A DNA stretch of 64,000 bases from Gemmatimonadota bacterium (GCA_028874335.1 JAPPJY010000088.1:260255-324254); one strand, 5' to 3'; counted from the first letter of the stretch, positions 16,689 to 26,198 are shown. The notes: generated from the letters alone by a model not told the origin. Numbers and translations are program-made.

Positions 16689-17687
16689 ATGGCGCATATA
16701 GAGCTGGAGAGGGTTTGCAAGACGTTCCGCGTGACCGGGAAGGAAAAGGGGCTGGCCGGTTCGGTAAAGGGCCTGTTCCGGCCCAACCGGCGTGAAGTAC
16801 ACGCGGTGCGCGACGTGAGCTTTGCGATCGAGCCTGGCGAGCTGGTTGGATTCATCGGTCCGAACGGCGCGGGGAAGTCGACGACGATTAAGATGCTTTC
16901 GGGCATCCTCTATCCCACGTCCGGGCGCGTCTCCGTCGTCGGCCTCTCGCCCCAAAGGCAGCGGCGGGCGGTCGTACAGCGCATCGGCGCGGTGTTCGGC
17001 CAGCGCAGCCAACTGAACTGGGACCTTCGCCTGGGCGAATCCTACGAGCTTTTCAAGCGAATCTATCGCGTTGCCGGCGACGACTTCGAGCGGAGCCTGG
17101 CCGAACTCTGCGAGGTACTCGGCATCGGCGATCTTCTCGACACACCGGTGCGGCAGTTGTCCCTGGGACAACGTATGCGCGGGGAGTTGGCCGGCGCCAT
17201 GCTGCACGCGCCGGATATCCTGTTTCTCGATGAGCCCACGATAGGCATGGACATCGAGGTGAAAGCGGCGATCCGGGAATTCATCCTGGACATCAACCGG
17301 CGCCGGCGCACCACCGTGCTGCTGACCACGCACGACCTGGACGACGTGGAGGAGCTCTGCGAGCGACTCATTATCATCAACCAGGGACGCATTATCGAAG
17401 ATGGGCCGCTGGCGGCGCTCGTCGACTCGATCACCCCGCACCGCTATCTGATCGTCGAGTGCGATCCCGGCGCCGGCGAGCCGCTGAGTGGCTTCGCGCA
17501 TCCCCACGCGGAGATCCTCGAAAGGCGGAACAATGTCGTACGCATCCGCTTTGCGAGGAGCCAGGTGTCTGCGTCCGCACTCATCGCGGAGCTGTCGGCC
17601 CGCTTTCGGGTGCGCGACGTGTCCGTCCAGGAGCCCGATATCGAGGACGTGATTCGCACGGTCTACGGGCGAGAGGTAGAAGGCTAG
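16689..17687 (+). CDS. ABC exporter ATP-binding protein
   Basis: This 332-residue ATPase has all core motifs: Walker A GPNGAGKST near residue 58, the Q-loop region GAVFGQRSQLNWD, signature LSLGQRMRGELA, Walker B ILFLDEPTIGMD near 178 and the H-loop TTHDLDD. The long N-terminal extension with GLAGSVKGLFRPNRRE is typical of COG4586 ATPases that pair with the two preceding ABC-2 permeases. The C-terminal 90 residues form the usual accessory domain. It starts 3 bases after the permease stop, so translational coupling is likely. Confidence 0.9.
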   Translation: MAHIELERVCKTFRVTGKEKGLAGSVKGLFRPNRREVHAVRDVSFAIEPGELVGFIGPNGAGKSTTIKMLSGILYPTSGRVSVVGLSPQRQRRAVVQRIGAVFGQRSQLNWDLRLGESYELFKRIYRVAGDDFERSLAELCEVLGIGDLLDTPVRQLSLGQRMRGELAGAMLHAPDILFLDEPTIGMDIEVKAAIREFILDINRRRRTTVLLTTHDLDDVEELCERLIIINQGRIIEDGPLAALVDSITPHRYLIVECDPGAGEPLSGFAHPHAEILERRNNVVRIRFARSQVSASALIAELSARFRVRDVSVQEPDIEDVIRTVYGREVEG

Positions 17688-17776
17688 ACGCAGTCAGAGT
17701 GTTCAGATGGTCGGCTGATGCCCTTCGTTGCCCGGAGGTCGTCCGACGCGTGATTACAACGTAACAGGACGATGAT

Positions 17777-18418
17777 ATGAATATCCTCTTCGTGTGCCTG
17801 CTCACGTTTGTCTTCTCTGTTTCGACGGTCGACGCGGATGCCGGCGCTGACGACGACTATGGCCGGAGCCGTCCTGGCGGCCTGATCATCCCCTGGCGAT
17901 CGCTACTTCAGGGCGAGGGCCTGGAAGGCTGGCGAGCGACCGCATCGTCCGGAGGGTGGTCACGCGACGGTGAGGCCGTTGTCGGGAAGCTGGACGGCAA
18001 ACGCAAGTCCCATATCTTTCAGGGGGATTCAAGCTGGAAGAATTACGAGTACTCGCTCTTCGTCACACTGAATGCGGGCTCGTGCATGCAGTTCCCTTTC
18101 CGCGTGACCGACGACAGAAAGGGCTTCTACTTCGTCGAATTCGATTACGCCTGGCAGACGATTAACGTTACGTTGCGTGAGCCTGACCGTCATGGCGTCA
18201 CCAAGCTCAGTGTCGTCAACTATGCCCTGGAGAAGGGAAGGGAGTACCACCTCATCATCTCGGCACGACACCGTTCGCTGACCACCTATATCGACGGAAA
18301 GCTCATCAACCAGGTGACCGATGCCAGGTACGACGGAGGAGGCATCGGCATTGCGATGTGGTGGGACACGCGCGCGACATATCGCGATCCGAAGATACGG
18401 TACTACAGGTGGCCGTAG
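17777..18418 (+). CDS. Secreted DUF1080-like concanavalin-fold protein
   Basis: This 213-residue protein has an N-terminal signal peptide (MNILFVCLLTFVFSVSTVDA, probable cleavage after VDA). It carries one beta-jelly-roll domain of the DUF1080 / 3-keto-disaccharide hydrolase type. Marker segments are LLQGEGLEGWRATAS near residue 42, WKNYEYSLFVTLNAG, the YHLIISARHRSLTTYIDGKLIN strand pair and the C-terminal GGGIGIAMWWDTRATYRDPKIR. Such proteins bind or hydrolyse carbohydrates outside the cytoplasm and are abundant in Planctomycetes and related uncultured phyla. It is not obviously part of the ABC operon, being separated by 89 bp. Confidence 0.7.
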   Translation: MNILFVCLLTFVFSVSTVDADAGADDDYGRSRPGGLIIPWRSLLQGEGLEGWRATASSGGWSRDGEAVVGKLDGKRKSHIFQGDSSWKNYEYSLFVTLNAGSCMQFPFRVTDDRKGFYFVEFDYAWQTINVTLREPDRHGVTKLSVVNYALEKGREYHLIISARHRSLTTYIDGKLINQVTDARYDGGGIGIAMWWDTRATYRDPKIRYYRWP

Positions 18419-18526
18419 TACATGAGGGCGATGGATTGCCGAGATTTGGCTGAACGGAAGCGGGAAAAACAGCTTTCAGCCGTCAGCTTTCAGCTTGAAT
18501 CAAAAACCCTTCTGATAACCGGTCCA

Positions 18527-18666
18527 ATCACTCCCCCCTTGAGGGGGAGTCGCAGAAGCCGAGCCGGCCCACAGACTAGTCCAAGGCGCTGCCCTGAACC
18601 TGCGGTCGCTGAGCCGCTGCCTTGGGCGTGCCTGGGCGTCGGCGACGGCTGATGCGGTGGGGGGAT
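18527..18666 (+). repeat. Composite intergenic repeat (CTCCCCC type), copy 1
   Basis: It begins with a CTCCCCCCTTGAGGGGGAG palindrome and ends with GGCGACGGCTGATGCGGTGG. The same modules appear in the same order at 53188-53276 and inverted at 27343-27583. A 76-codon frame across it is repeat-derived and not a gene. It lies in the 830-bp gap 18419-19249. Confidence 0.65.
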
Positions 18667-18898
18667 GTCAACGTCTTAACAAATACAAACAGCATGAATT
18701 GACAGGCGCGCATTTTGCGTTTTCGACAACACACTTTCCCTGATTGCAGACCTGTAGACGTTCAGGGACGTGGAGGACCATAGGGGTCTTCGTGTGTGAA
18801 GTTTCGATGGTCAGAATTGGACGCCCACCTGTCCCGATTCGGATTTTGCTTACCGTTGTAGATTTCGTTACATTTCCCCCAGGGTTTCGAAACGGACA

Positions 18899-19035
18899 CG
18901 AGTGGCCTGCGACCGAGGACAATCTGCCCTCTTTCACGGCATGATCCACCAATATCCGGAGCGAGGGCATCCTGCCCTCGAACTTCCTGTAGCCCGCTAA
19001 ATCCCGAATCAAGGGCTTATAGTTTCCCTTGCATC
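18899..19035 (+). repeat. Palindrome-bearing intergenic repeat, copy 1
   Basis: This block of about 137 bp matches 51395-51530 through the segments CACGGCATGATCCACC and TATCCGGAGCGAGGGCATCC. It contains the REP-like hairpin CGAGGGCATCCTGCCCTCG at 18962-18980 (8-bp stem, TCC loop). Other copies of the hairpin are at 42743, 42864 (inverted), 51450 and 52199 (inverted, degenerate). Nothing else recognisable is in the gap up to the Nudix gene. Confidence 0.65.
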
Positions 19036-19249
19036 CGAAATCACGAGGAAGAATTGAGGAAAATGGCCGGGCGTTGGTCGGATGCACTGACAGCAGATGA
19101 ACGAGGATAACCAGGGCGCGGTTGTTGCGATTTGAACTCTACTGTGATCCGGCAGACCTCCACATCGGTTAACACGGCACCTTCGGCTTCGGGGGTGTCT
19201 TGTAATTTCCAGCCCATGTGCGACCTGAGTCTCACGAACTCCCATACCA

Positions 19250-19690
19250 ATGAAAACCCGCCACAGAGCCTACGCCTATATCACCAATGGGTGTCGCCTG
19301 CTCCTCTTTACGCAGCCCGGAGCGCCGGAAGCCGGCATTCAGGTTCCCGCAGGGACGATTGAGCCGGGGGAGAATCCTCGGGATGCGGTGATGCGAGAAG
19401 CACAAGAGGAGACGGGATTATCGGGGATCAGATTTGTACGGTTCCTGGCCCGGGATACCCGGGACATGCGGGACTGCGGGAGCGATGAACTCCAGCATCG
19501 CTGGTTTTTTCATCTGTCTTTGGAAGGGCCAACAGAAGAGACGTGGCGCTACGGAGAACATTCGGAGGATGGCTCTCTCATCCATCCGTTCGATTTCTTC
19601 TGGGCCGATGTCTTGACACTTCCTCAGCTCGTTGCCGGCTACGACGACAAGATTGACTTATTGATAAAATCAATAAAAACAGACAAATAA
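19250..19690 (+). CDS. Nudix hydrolase
   Basis: This is a 146-residue single-domain Nudix protein. The Nudix box is complete at about residues 37-59: GTIEPGENPRDAVMREAQEE followed by TGL, fitting Gx5Ex7REUxEExGU. It hydrolyses a nucleoside diphosphate linked to another moiety; the substrate cannot be told. The first strand KTRHRAYAYITNG and the C-terminal FDFFWADVLTLPQL complete the fold. A weak upstream ribosome-binding site and the isolated position suggest its own promoter inside the repeat-rich gap. Confidence 0.85.
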   Translation: MKTRHRAYAYITNGCRLLLFTQPGAPEAGIQVPAGTIEPGENPRDAVMREAQEETGLSGIRFVRFLARDTRDMRDCGSDELQHRWFFHLSLEGPTEETWRYGEHSEDGSLIHPFDFFWADVLTLPQLVAGYDDKIDLLIKSIKTDK

Positions 19691-19817
19691 AACACATGTC
19701 CAATTGATGTTCAGAGCCGTGTGCGCCACTCATCAGTCGTCTTGCGCATCGGCAACCCTCTAAGCGAATCACAAACCAACATAGCGTTCGCCGAAAAATG
19801 GTTGAGAAGGAATCGAT

Positions 19818-20189
19818 ATGGAACTGATTCGCTCCTCGGACATCCAGGTGTTCAGCAATTCCGGAATCGAATCCCGACAACTGCTGTTTCCGGAGAACTC
19901 ATCGTCGAAAAGGGTTACGATTACACAGGTCATGGTCCCACCTGGTGGCAAGAATCCTCCACATCGACATAGCGCATCGGAACAGATATGGATTGCCTTG
20001 CAAGGTTCCGGAAATCTGCTTCTGGAAAGCGGGGAGACAGTGGGATTCGCTGAAGGCGACGTTGTTCGGTTTGAGGAAGGTGACCTTCACGGGTTTTTCA
20101 ATTCCGGTACCCAGACCTTTGTCTACATGTCAGTCACATCGCCACCGTTGAATTTTCGTGCGGCCTACGACAGTGATTGGTCGAGGTGA
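19818..20189 (+). CDS. Cupin-domain protein
   Basis: This 123-residue single cupin contains motif 1 PPHRHSASEQIWIALQGSGN near residue 47 (His-His-Glu metal ligands) and motif 2 GDVVRFEEGDLHGFFNSG with the second histidine. It is a small metal-binding beta-barrel that could be an isomerase, dioxygenase or ligand sensor. AAGGAA precedes the ATG by 6 bases. The kinase gene downstream starts 25 bases after the stop (or overlaps it if a GTG at 20158 is used), suggesting co-expression. Confidence 0.8.
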   Translation: MELIRSSDIQVFSNSGIESRQLLFPENSSSKRVTITQVMVPPGGKNPPHRHSASEQIWIALQGSGNLLLESGETVGFAEGDVVRFEEGDLHGFFNSGTQTFVYMSVTSPPLNFRAAYDSDWSR

Positions 20190-20214
20190 TTGTCGGACCA
20201 TTTTCCGCTTGCCT

Positions 20215-21174
20215 ATGACTGCTCCAAAACCACTTCTGACATACCGGGAATTCGTCGATTATGATCTTTCTCTTCCAGTCGCGCAGGCCATTTGCTTAAA
20301 GGCCGGCATCCCGGAACCGACCTCGATCCGACGATTGAAGCGCGGCGAGGTGAACGCGATCTTCTTGCTGGAATTGTCGGGTGGCGATTTGCTTGTTTTG
20401 AAGGTCTGGGTCAGATGCTCGGACGACCAGGTAATGCGAAGGGAAGAGGGGGTTATCAAAATTGTCCAGCGCGAATGTGCGGTACCTACGCCAGACTGGG
20501 TCTACGTCTCATCCGGCGACTCCGCTCTCGCTTATCCCCATGTGCTGATTGAATACGCGGCCGGCGTCGATGGCGACCGGGTGTGGAGTGATATTGGATT
20601 CGAAGACAGGGAGAAAATCCTCACACAATGCGCCTGGCAGATGAGGGATCTCCACTCAATTTCTTTCGGTCCGGATACCGCCGCCATTCTCGGTAACCCG
20701 ATGACTGGAAGCGAGTGGCGGGAGTCCGAGGAGAACCGATTCCACGGGGCTGTCGGGCTTCTACGGAATCAAGGCTGGCTGGGAAAAGACACCCTCGATC
20801 GATGCACGGCGCTCTGGACCGACCGGGCCGAATCCTTGGGAACAGCGGAAGTCGATGCCCTTGTCCATCATGACTTTCAGTTGCATAATCTTCGTGTAGA
20901 TCCGGAAACCCTGAATCTGATAGCGGTCTTGGATTTCGGAAAGGCCAAAATTGCTCCGGCATTTACTGACTCCAGAGATCTTCATCTTAGCGTATTCCTC
21001 ACGACACCAGAAATATCTGAATGTTTCTGGCGTACTTTTGGTATGCTGAGTGCAGAGCAAGAATTGGTTCTGAAACTCCACTCCCTCGCCAGGGTGCTGG
21101 ACATCCTCGCCGCGTACCAAGGTCCGGCGCCGGGAGGCTGGGACCGGACGACGGTGTTGAAACTTCTCGATTAG
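20215..21174 (+). CDS. APH-family phosphotransferase
   Basis: This 319-residue kinase has N-lobe segments IRRLKRGEVNAIFLLELSGG and LVLKVWVR with the ATP-binding lysine, and a hinge near HVLIEYAAG. The catalytic loop is intact as VHHDFQLHNLRV near residue 223, and the metal motif is AVLDFGKAK, so DFG rather than the usual DW. The C-terminal helices resemble those of other APH proteins. The start is set at ATG 20215; the GTG at 20158 lies within the cupin coding region. The substrate is unknown. Confidence 0.75.
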   Translation: MTAPKPLLTYREFVDYDLSLPVAQAICLKAGIPEPTSIRRLKRGEVNAIFLLELSGGDLLVLKVWVRCSDDQVMRREEGVIKIVQRECAVPTPDWVYVSSGDSALAYPHVLIEYAAGVDGDRVWSDIGFEDREKILTQCAWQMRDLHSISFGPDTAAILGNPMTGSEWRESEENRFHGAVGLLRNQGWLGKDTLDRCTALWTDRAESLGTAEVDALVHHDFQLHNLRVDPETLNLIAVLDFGKAKIAPAFTDSRDLHLSVFLTTPEISECFWRTFGMLSAEQELVLKLHSLARVLDILAAYQGPAPGGWDRTTVLKLLD

Positions 21175-21279
21175 ACAGCGGCATGCAGCCGAACGCAAGG
21201 CACGCCGGTCAGGATTAGGACACAATAAACTCGGAAGGATCGACACCTGAACAGCCATTCACACAAGGAGAGAATGGAA

Positions 21280-22488
21280 ATGGACCGTGAATTCAGCGTT
21301 CGTGCAGTACAGTGCGATCACCGGGCTTCCGACGAGGAGGTCTACGAGAACCTGGTTCGGGCGACCGCCCCCCTGGCGCGCTCCTGGGAGAAGCTGCGAA
21401 AAGCGGGCCGCATCGCACTCAAGTTCAACATGGGGCATACAAATGTGGCTCGATTCAAGGGCCGCCGTCGAGAGCTCGTCGACGAAGCTGTCTTCCGCGC
21501 CGTCCTTCGGCTATTGCGTGAACGGACCTCAGCGACGCTCGTCGCCGCCGATACGTTCTGCCGGGACGCGTCCGGGGCCGCGACGGACTACTTCAACTAT
21601 CTTCCGCTCCTCGAGGAATTCGACGTCGAGCACGCGGAGTCAAATTACCCCCCCTTCGCCGAGTATGACGTACCGGGCGGCGGCTGTATGTTCCAGCGCT
21701 ACACGCTCAGCCGGTGCTTTAGCGAAGCGGATGAGGTCGTTTCCGTCGCCAAGTTGAAGAACCACCTGTTCATGGGCGTCACGCTTTGCACCAAGAATCT
21801 CTTCGGCCTCACACCCACGATCCCGCCCGAAGGTCGCGTACGCACCTATTTCCACCACGCGATCCGGCTGTCCTTCGTGCTCCCCGATCTGGCGCGCATT
21901 ACCAACCCGTGTCTCAATATTATCGACGCCACGACAGGTCAATGGGGTCGTGAGTGGGACGGCGAGGGACGCGTGTGCGACACCCTCATCGCGGGCGACC
22001 AGATCATCGCCACCGATGCCGTTGGCGCGAGCCTGATGGGACACGATCCCGCGTCCGATTGGCCGACGCCGCCATTCCGTCGCGACCGAAACCATCTCCT
22101 CGTTGCCGCACAGAGCGGATTCGGGACGGTTGATCTCGACGAAATTGACTTCGAGAGCGAAGTCGAGGGACCATTGAACGAATTTGACTCTGAAGAGCAA
22201 GATCCGCCGGAAATCATGGCAACGGTAAGGGAGACGGCTTGCGAACAGGGACTGTTCTATCGCGACCGTATGCAGGCGATGATCGACGAACACGGCGGGA
22301 ATTTCGTGTATCTGCAGGATGGCGAGGTCAAGTGGAGCGGAGAAAACCCGGCGCACATCAGGAGCCACCGCGAGTTCACCGGGAAAAAGCCGGGCAGCGC
22401 GTTGTTCCTCAAGAAGGTCGATCCCGAAGAGCGCGAAGGCGAGCGCTTCGAAGCGTATGAGGAATGCCTCGAACTCCTGCGCGCGTGA
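21280..22488 (+). CDS. DUF362 family protein
   Basis: This 402-residue protein matches DUF362. Markers are IALKFNMGHTNVARF near residue 42, the ATLVAADTF strand, the CFSEADEVVSVAKLKNHLFM block near 145, GVTLCTKNLFGLTP and DQIIATDAVGASLMGHDP near 240. No ferredoxin-type cysteine clusters are present, unlike many DUF362 proteins. The family function is unclear; proposed roles involve iron-sulfur or redox cofactors. Two ATGs occur six bases apart (21274 and 21280); the AAGGAG at 21265-21270 is best spaced for the second. A secreted helical protein follows. Confidence 0.8.
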   Translation: MDREFSVRAVQCDHRASDEEVYENLVRATAPLARSWEKLRKAGRIALKFNMGHTNVARFKGRRRELVDEAVFRAVLRLLRERTSATLVAADTFCRDASGAATDYFNYLPLLEEFDVEHAESNYPPFAEYDVPGGGCMFQRYTLSRCFSEADEVVSVAKLKNHLFMGVTLCTKNLFGLTPTIPPEGRVRTYFHHAIRLSFVLPDLARITNPCLNIIDATTGQWGREWDGEGRVCDTLIAGDQIIATDAVGASLMGHDPASDWPTPPFRRDRNHLLVAAQSGFGTVDLDEIDFESEVEGPLNEFDSEEQDPPEIMATVRETACEQGLFYRDRMQAMIDEHGGNFVYLQDGEVKWSGENPAHIRSHREFTGKKPGSALFLKKVDPEEREGERFEAYEECLELLRA

Positions 22489-22563
22489 GTCTGCCGCGAC
22501 CATTTCTTGGCAAGCTACGGGTGCCGCCGGCACATTTTCCTCAGCATAGGAGGACAAAAAGGG

Positions 22564-23367
22564 ATGGTCCAGAGAAACTACCTGCTCCCCGGTGTATTCG
22601 TACTCGGCCTTGCATTGCCAGTCGTTGGAGAAGTTCGCAGCAAAGGAGAAGGTATGACACGTGAAGACATTTACAAAGCCGTCCAATCTCTTTCAAGGGA
22701 AAAGGACCTGTTCGCTGCCAGCGAATTTGTAATCGGACTTGAAAGCGAGTCAGAGATTGTTGCGGCTTACGGCAATCTTGTTCTCGACTGTTACTGGAAG
22801 GCCAAATCCACGGAGCAGGTGCTTCACTTTGCAAATGCCGGTATCCACTACAGCCTGGCTCGAGCAGCCAGATACGATGGAAAGGATGACGATTCAGCAA
22901 AAAAGCTTCGATTTGCTGCCAAGAGGATGGCGACCGACGCAGCATCCTGTACCTGGATCGGCTGGGAGGAGCCCGGGATTGCGATTTCACCAGACCAGAT
23001 GCGACAGGGTCTTGCAATGGCACGATATAGCGTTCGGCAATTGCACGAGCTTGATCCAAGTGCCGTTCAGCTGGCGTTTACCTACTGGTTTCTCGGCGCA
23101 CACCACATTGCGTTGGAGTCATATGGCGAAGCTCTTTCGGTCTTTGCGCAGGCGCGGGATTACAGCAAGGCACATGGCTCCAAACCTGATGAACTGGCAA
23201 TGCTGGAGGGCTATATCGGGCTGACACGGATTCTGAAAGGAGAGAAAGACGTCGGCGAATCGGAGTTCAGCTCCTCAGTATCGGCCCTCGAATCACGCGA
23301 GAACCAGGATGCTGAGTTTTATGCGAAGCAGCTATTGAGTGTACGCGCCTTCTTTGCGAAACAGTGA
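22564..23367 (+). CDS. Secreted helical (TPR-like) protein
   Basis: This 268-residue protein has an N-terminal signal sequence (VQRNYLLPGVFVLGLALPVV, probable cleavage near GEV). A set of paired amphipathic helices follows: SEIVAAYGNLVLDCYWKAKS, VLHFANAGIHYSLARAARY, YWFLGAHHIALESYGEALSV. The spacing is typical of TPR-like repeats, though no repeat is canonical. It probably acts as a periplasmic or lipoprotein-like binding scaffold. The ribosome-binding site AGGAGG at 22547 supports ATG 22564; an open stretch before it is untranslated or non-homologous. Confidence 0.55.
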   Translation: MVQRNYLLPGVFVLGLALPVVGEVRSKGEGMTREDIYKAVQSLSREKDLFAASEFVIGLESESEIVAAYGNLVLDCYWKAKSTEQVLHFANAGIHYSLARAARYDGKDDDSAKKLRFAAKRMATDAASCTWIGWEEPGIAISPDQMRQGLAMARYSVRQLHELDPSAVQLAFTYWFLGAHHIALESYGEALSVFAQARDYSKAHGSKPDELAMLEGYIGLTRILKGEKDVGESEFSSSVSALESRENQDAEFYAKQLLSVRAFFAKQ

Positions 23368-23633
23368 AATGCAGGATGACGATCGCTTCTTCCGTCATCC
23401 CTTCCGATAAACCAACACGGCTCTTTATACAGGCACTCCCCACGGCACAGATGGTTGGCCTCACGGCGCAACCGCTACGTGGGATCGCGGGCGCCGAGAA
23501 CGGCATCTGCCTTTCGTAGGGCTCTCTTCGTCCTGACTGCAACGCACATTAGTAACGCTCCGGCGGGTTTGCGGTTGGCATGGGCGCTTAAGCGATGTCT
23601 GCGTGAGATGTTGGGGGACAGGACATCTGGAAG

Positions 23634-24464
23634 ATGAAGACGTTGGTAAACAGAGTAGCCGTCGTGACAGGAGCAAGCCGCGGAGGGGGGAAGGGCATTG
23701 CCACCGCGCTCGGCGAAGCCGGCGCGACTGTATACGTGACGGGACGCAGTTTCCGCGGGAACCGGACCACGGACATCCCCAACGAAACCATTGAAGACAC
23801 GGCTGAAACGGTGACTCAACTGGGCGGAGTCGGGACTCCTGTTCAGGTTGATCACACGATAGATGAGCAGGTTGAAGGACTCTTCAGTCGCGTCATGAAA
23901 GAGCAAGGTCGGCTGGATTTACTCGTGAACAACGCCTGGGTCGGTTACGAAATGGGCGATGGATTCTGGGGGCGTAAACGGTTCTGGGAGCTTCCGATGC
24001 GACAGTGGGAACTCATGCACGGAGCCGGGTTGAGATCCCATATGACCGCTGCTCGAGGCGCGATTTCGATCATGCTGGATCAGGGTCGCGGTCTGATCGT
24101 CAACACCACCAGTGGGATCAATCCGGACAGCAAGTTCCACCCGAATCTGTTCTATGACACGTTCAAGTCGTCGATATATAGAATGACGCATGGAATGGCA
24201 GAAGAATGCCGCAAAAGCAGCATAGCAGTTATCCTGTTGTCGCTTGGCGACGAACACCAATACATGCGAACCTGGGAACCTGACGACAACACCAATCCTG
24301 AAGACCTGGAGAAGACGTTTACACCAGTATACGCCGGCCGAGCGATAGCGGCGTTGGCTGTCGATCCGGAGGTGATGAGCAAGGTAGACGTAAGACCATA
24401 TCTTGAGGTCCCGGATGTGGCCCGAGAGTACGGATTTAGAGACGTCGATGGTCGACAGCCCTGA
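23634..24464 (+). CDS. Short-chain dehydrogenase/reductase
   Basis: This 276-residue SDR has the cofactor motif VVTGASRGGGKGIATAL near residue 10, the TGRS loop that suggests NADP preference, LDLLVNNAWVG near 97 and the active-site YDTFKSSIYRM, keeping the YxxxK pair. NTTSGI supplies the serine upstream. It resembles DHRS1-type SDRs, including the FWELPMRQWELMHGAGLRSH segment and the long insertion. It probably reduces or oxidises an alcohol or ketone of a small molecule. The preceding 266-bp gap shows no gene. Confidence 0.8.
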   Translation: MKTLVNRVAVVTGASRGGGKGIATALGEAGATVYVTGRSFRGNRTTDIPNETIEDTAETVTQLGGVGTPVQVDHTIDEQVEGLFSRVMKEQGRLDLLVNNAWVGYEMGDGFWGRKRFWELPMRQWELMHGAGLRSHMTAARGAISIMLDQGRGLIVNTTSGINPDSKFHPNLFYDTFKSSIYRMTHGMAEECRKSSIAVILLSLGDEHQYMRTWEPDDNTNPEDLEKTFTPVYAGRAIAALAVDPEVMSKVDVRPYLEVPDVAREYGFRDVDGRQP

Positions 24465-24593
24465 ACATTCGCTTCGTGAGAGTCACAATGACTTGACCTT
24501 TGGATGTTCGCCGACCACGAGGGCGTTAGATGCCAGTTGTCTGAGTTCCACGGAGCAAGAAAACGAATACTCTGAGAAAGGATCTTCGACTCC

Positions 24594-25316
24594 ATGAGTC
24601 CATTCCTTAGCGATCAAGGACAACCGATCGGATTCCCGATTCCGGATTGGGAACCGAGTCGGCCTCCTGCAAGGGAAGTCATGAAGGGCCAGTACTGCCG
24701 CCTGGAGCCCTTGAATCTAGATAAGCACTCGCGCGAACTCTACAGCGCGATTTCTTCAGATCAAGATGGAGCCAGCTGGACGTACCTCGCCTATGGACCG
24801 TTCGAGAGTTTCGAGGATTACCACCACTGGCTGTCCGGGTGCCTCAAGAGCGACCCTCTTTTCTTCGCGATAAGGCCAATTTGCGTGGGCAGGGTCCTCG
24901 GTTTAGCAAGTTACGTAAATATCGACCTGCTAAATGGCTGCATTGAAGTAGGGCATCTCTACTTCTCCGAGCGCTTCAAACGGACACCAGCCGCCACTGA
25001 GGCGATGTATCTCATGATGCGGCATGCGTTTGACCTCGGATTCCGACGATACTCATGGAAATGTGATAGTCTCAATGCTGCTTCTCGAGCTGCTGCTGAA
25101 CGTCTCGGATTGTCGTATGAAGGTGTGTTTCGAAATGCCAAGGTTTATAACGGACGAAACCGGGACACCGCCTGGTTTGCCGCGATTGACTCCGAATGGC
25201 CTGCTTTGCGAAAGGCCTTTGAAACCTGGCTAAACCCGTCAAACTTTGACGAAGCGGGCAACCAACGCAAACGGCTATCCGATCTGACGGCCCCGATACT
25301 TAAAGAAAGAGGCTGA
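24594..25316 (+). CDS. GNAT acetyltransferase, RimJ/RimL-like
   Basis: This 240-residue protein belongs to the Acetyltransf_3 group. Markers are YCRLEPLNLDKHSRELYSAI near residue 33, IEVGHLYFSERFKRTPAATE near 116 (the acetyl-CoA-binding turn), YSWKCDSLNAASRAAAERLG and FEGVF-like LSYEGVFRNAKVYNGRNRDT. The closest relatives are stand-alone GNATs of about 220-240 residues that modify amino groups of small molecules or proteins. It ends exactly where the methionine aminopeptidase frame opens. Confidence 0.8.
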   Translation: MSPFLSDQGQPIGFPIPDWEPSRPPAREVMKGQYCRLEPLNLDKHSRELYSAISSDQDGASWTYLAYGPFESFEDYHHWLSGCLKSDPLFFAIRPICVGRVLGLASYVNIDLLNGCIEVGHLYFSERFKRTPAATEAMYLMMRHAFDLGFRRYSWKCDSLNAASRAAAERLGLSYEGVFRNAKVYNGRNRDTAWFAAIDSEWPALRKAFETWLNPSNFDEAGNQRKRLSDLTAPILKERG

Positions 25317-25454
25317 TTGGTTCCTCTTGGCGCCCAATCGGCATCGCTGAGTGGAAGAGCCCGCCCCGTCACGACTTCGTCGCGCACCATCGCAGACACC
25401 AGCCGTCGGCGGAAATCACTATTGAGAGTAATCCTTTTCAAATGGAGCAGGTCG

Positions 25455-26198
25455 TTGTCGATAGAATGTCCTGAGGATTTCGACGGCCTTGCGAAGGCCG
25501 GGCAGGCGGTTGCCGCTACGTTGAGAGAAATGGCGGGTTCCGTTCGCGCCGGAGTAACCACAGCGGACGTCGATCGCGCCGGCGAGTTGGTGCTCGACCG
25601 GTACGGCGCAACGTCCGCGCCCCGGCTGTTCTACGGTTTTCCAGGTGTCAATCTTATCAGCGTCAATGACGAGATTGTTCACGGTATCCCGGGTGATCGC
25701 GTGCTTGAAGAGGGTGACATTGTAAGCCTGGATGTCACTGCGGAACTGAACGGCTACATTGCGGATGCGGCAATAACCATCCCGATTCCTCCATGCTCCC
25801 CGAAAGCCGTTGGATTGTGCAGGTGCGCCCGCACGGCATTCGAAATGGCGGTGGCCGTCGCTCGTGCGGGCAAACCGATCAATCGCATCGGCCGTGCCGT
25901 TGAGCGAGAGGTGACGCGAAAAGGTTTCCGGGTTGTCAGAGGGCTTACCGGGCATGGAGTCGGTCGCGTCATCCATGAAGACCCCATCGTTGCCAACACC
26001 TTTAATCCGCTCGATTCGACGCCGCTTACGAATGGTCTTGTGATCACGATCGAGCCATTGATTGCTGAGAATCCGGCCCGGGCCGTTGAAGACAGCGACG
26101 GTTGGACCATGAAAACCTCGAACGGATCTCTCTCGGCTCACTATGAGCATACGGTTGTGATTACCGATGGCCGGCCTATCCTGCTGACCGCGGCCTGA
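25455..26198 (+). CDS. map: Methionine aminopeptidase, type I
   Basis: This 247-residue protein fits type I MAP throughout: FYGFPGVNLISVNDEIVHGI near residue 58, the two aspartate ligands in IVSLDVTAELNGYIADAA, the histidine in GLTGHGVGR, the glutamate in VITIEPL and the last glutamate in HYEHTVVIT. It removes N-terminal methionine from nascent proteins. The frame is open from 25317, but the family start is best served by TTG 25455, preceded by GGAGCAGG; this gives the usual 250-residue length. As an accessory copy in an island it might also confer tolerance to MAP inhibitors, which is a guess. Confidence 0.85.
   Translation: MSIECPEDFDGLAKAGQAVAATLREMAGSVRAGVTTADVDRAGELVLDRYGATSAPRLFYGFPGVNLISVNDEIVHGIPGDRVLEEGDIVSLDVTAELNGYIADAAITIPIPPCSPKAVGLCRCARTAFEMAVAVARAGKPINRIGRAVEREVTRKGFRVVRGLTGHGVGRVIHEDPIVANTFNPLDSTPLTNGLVITIEPLIAENPARAVEDSDGWTMKTSNGSLSAHYEHTVVITDGRPILLTAA

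Noticed and set aside
18422-18652. 76-codon frame after the DUF1080-like gene
   Set aside because: Its second half is the translated CTCCCCC-type repeat; no ribosome-binding site or protein features.
24465-24535. Possible integron attC site (GTTAGAT with a matching CACGAG/TCGTG pair)
   Set aside because: The left core does not fit RYYYAAC, other gaps lack such sites, and GTTRRRY occurs often by chance; no integrase is present.
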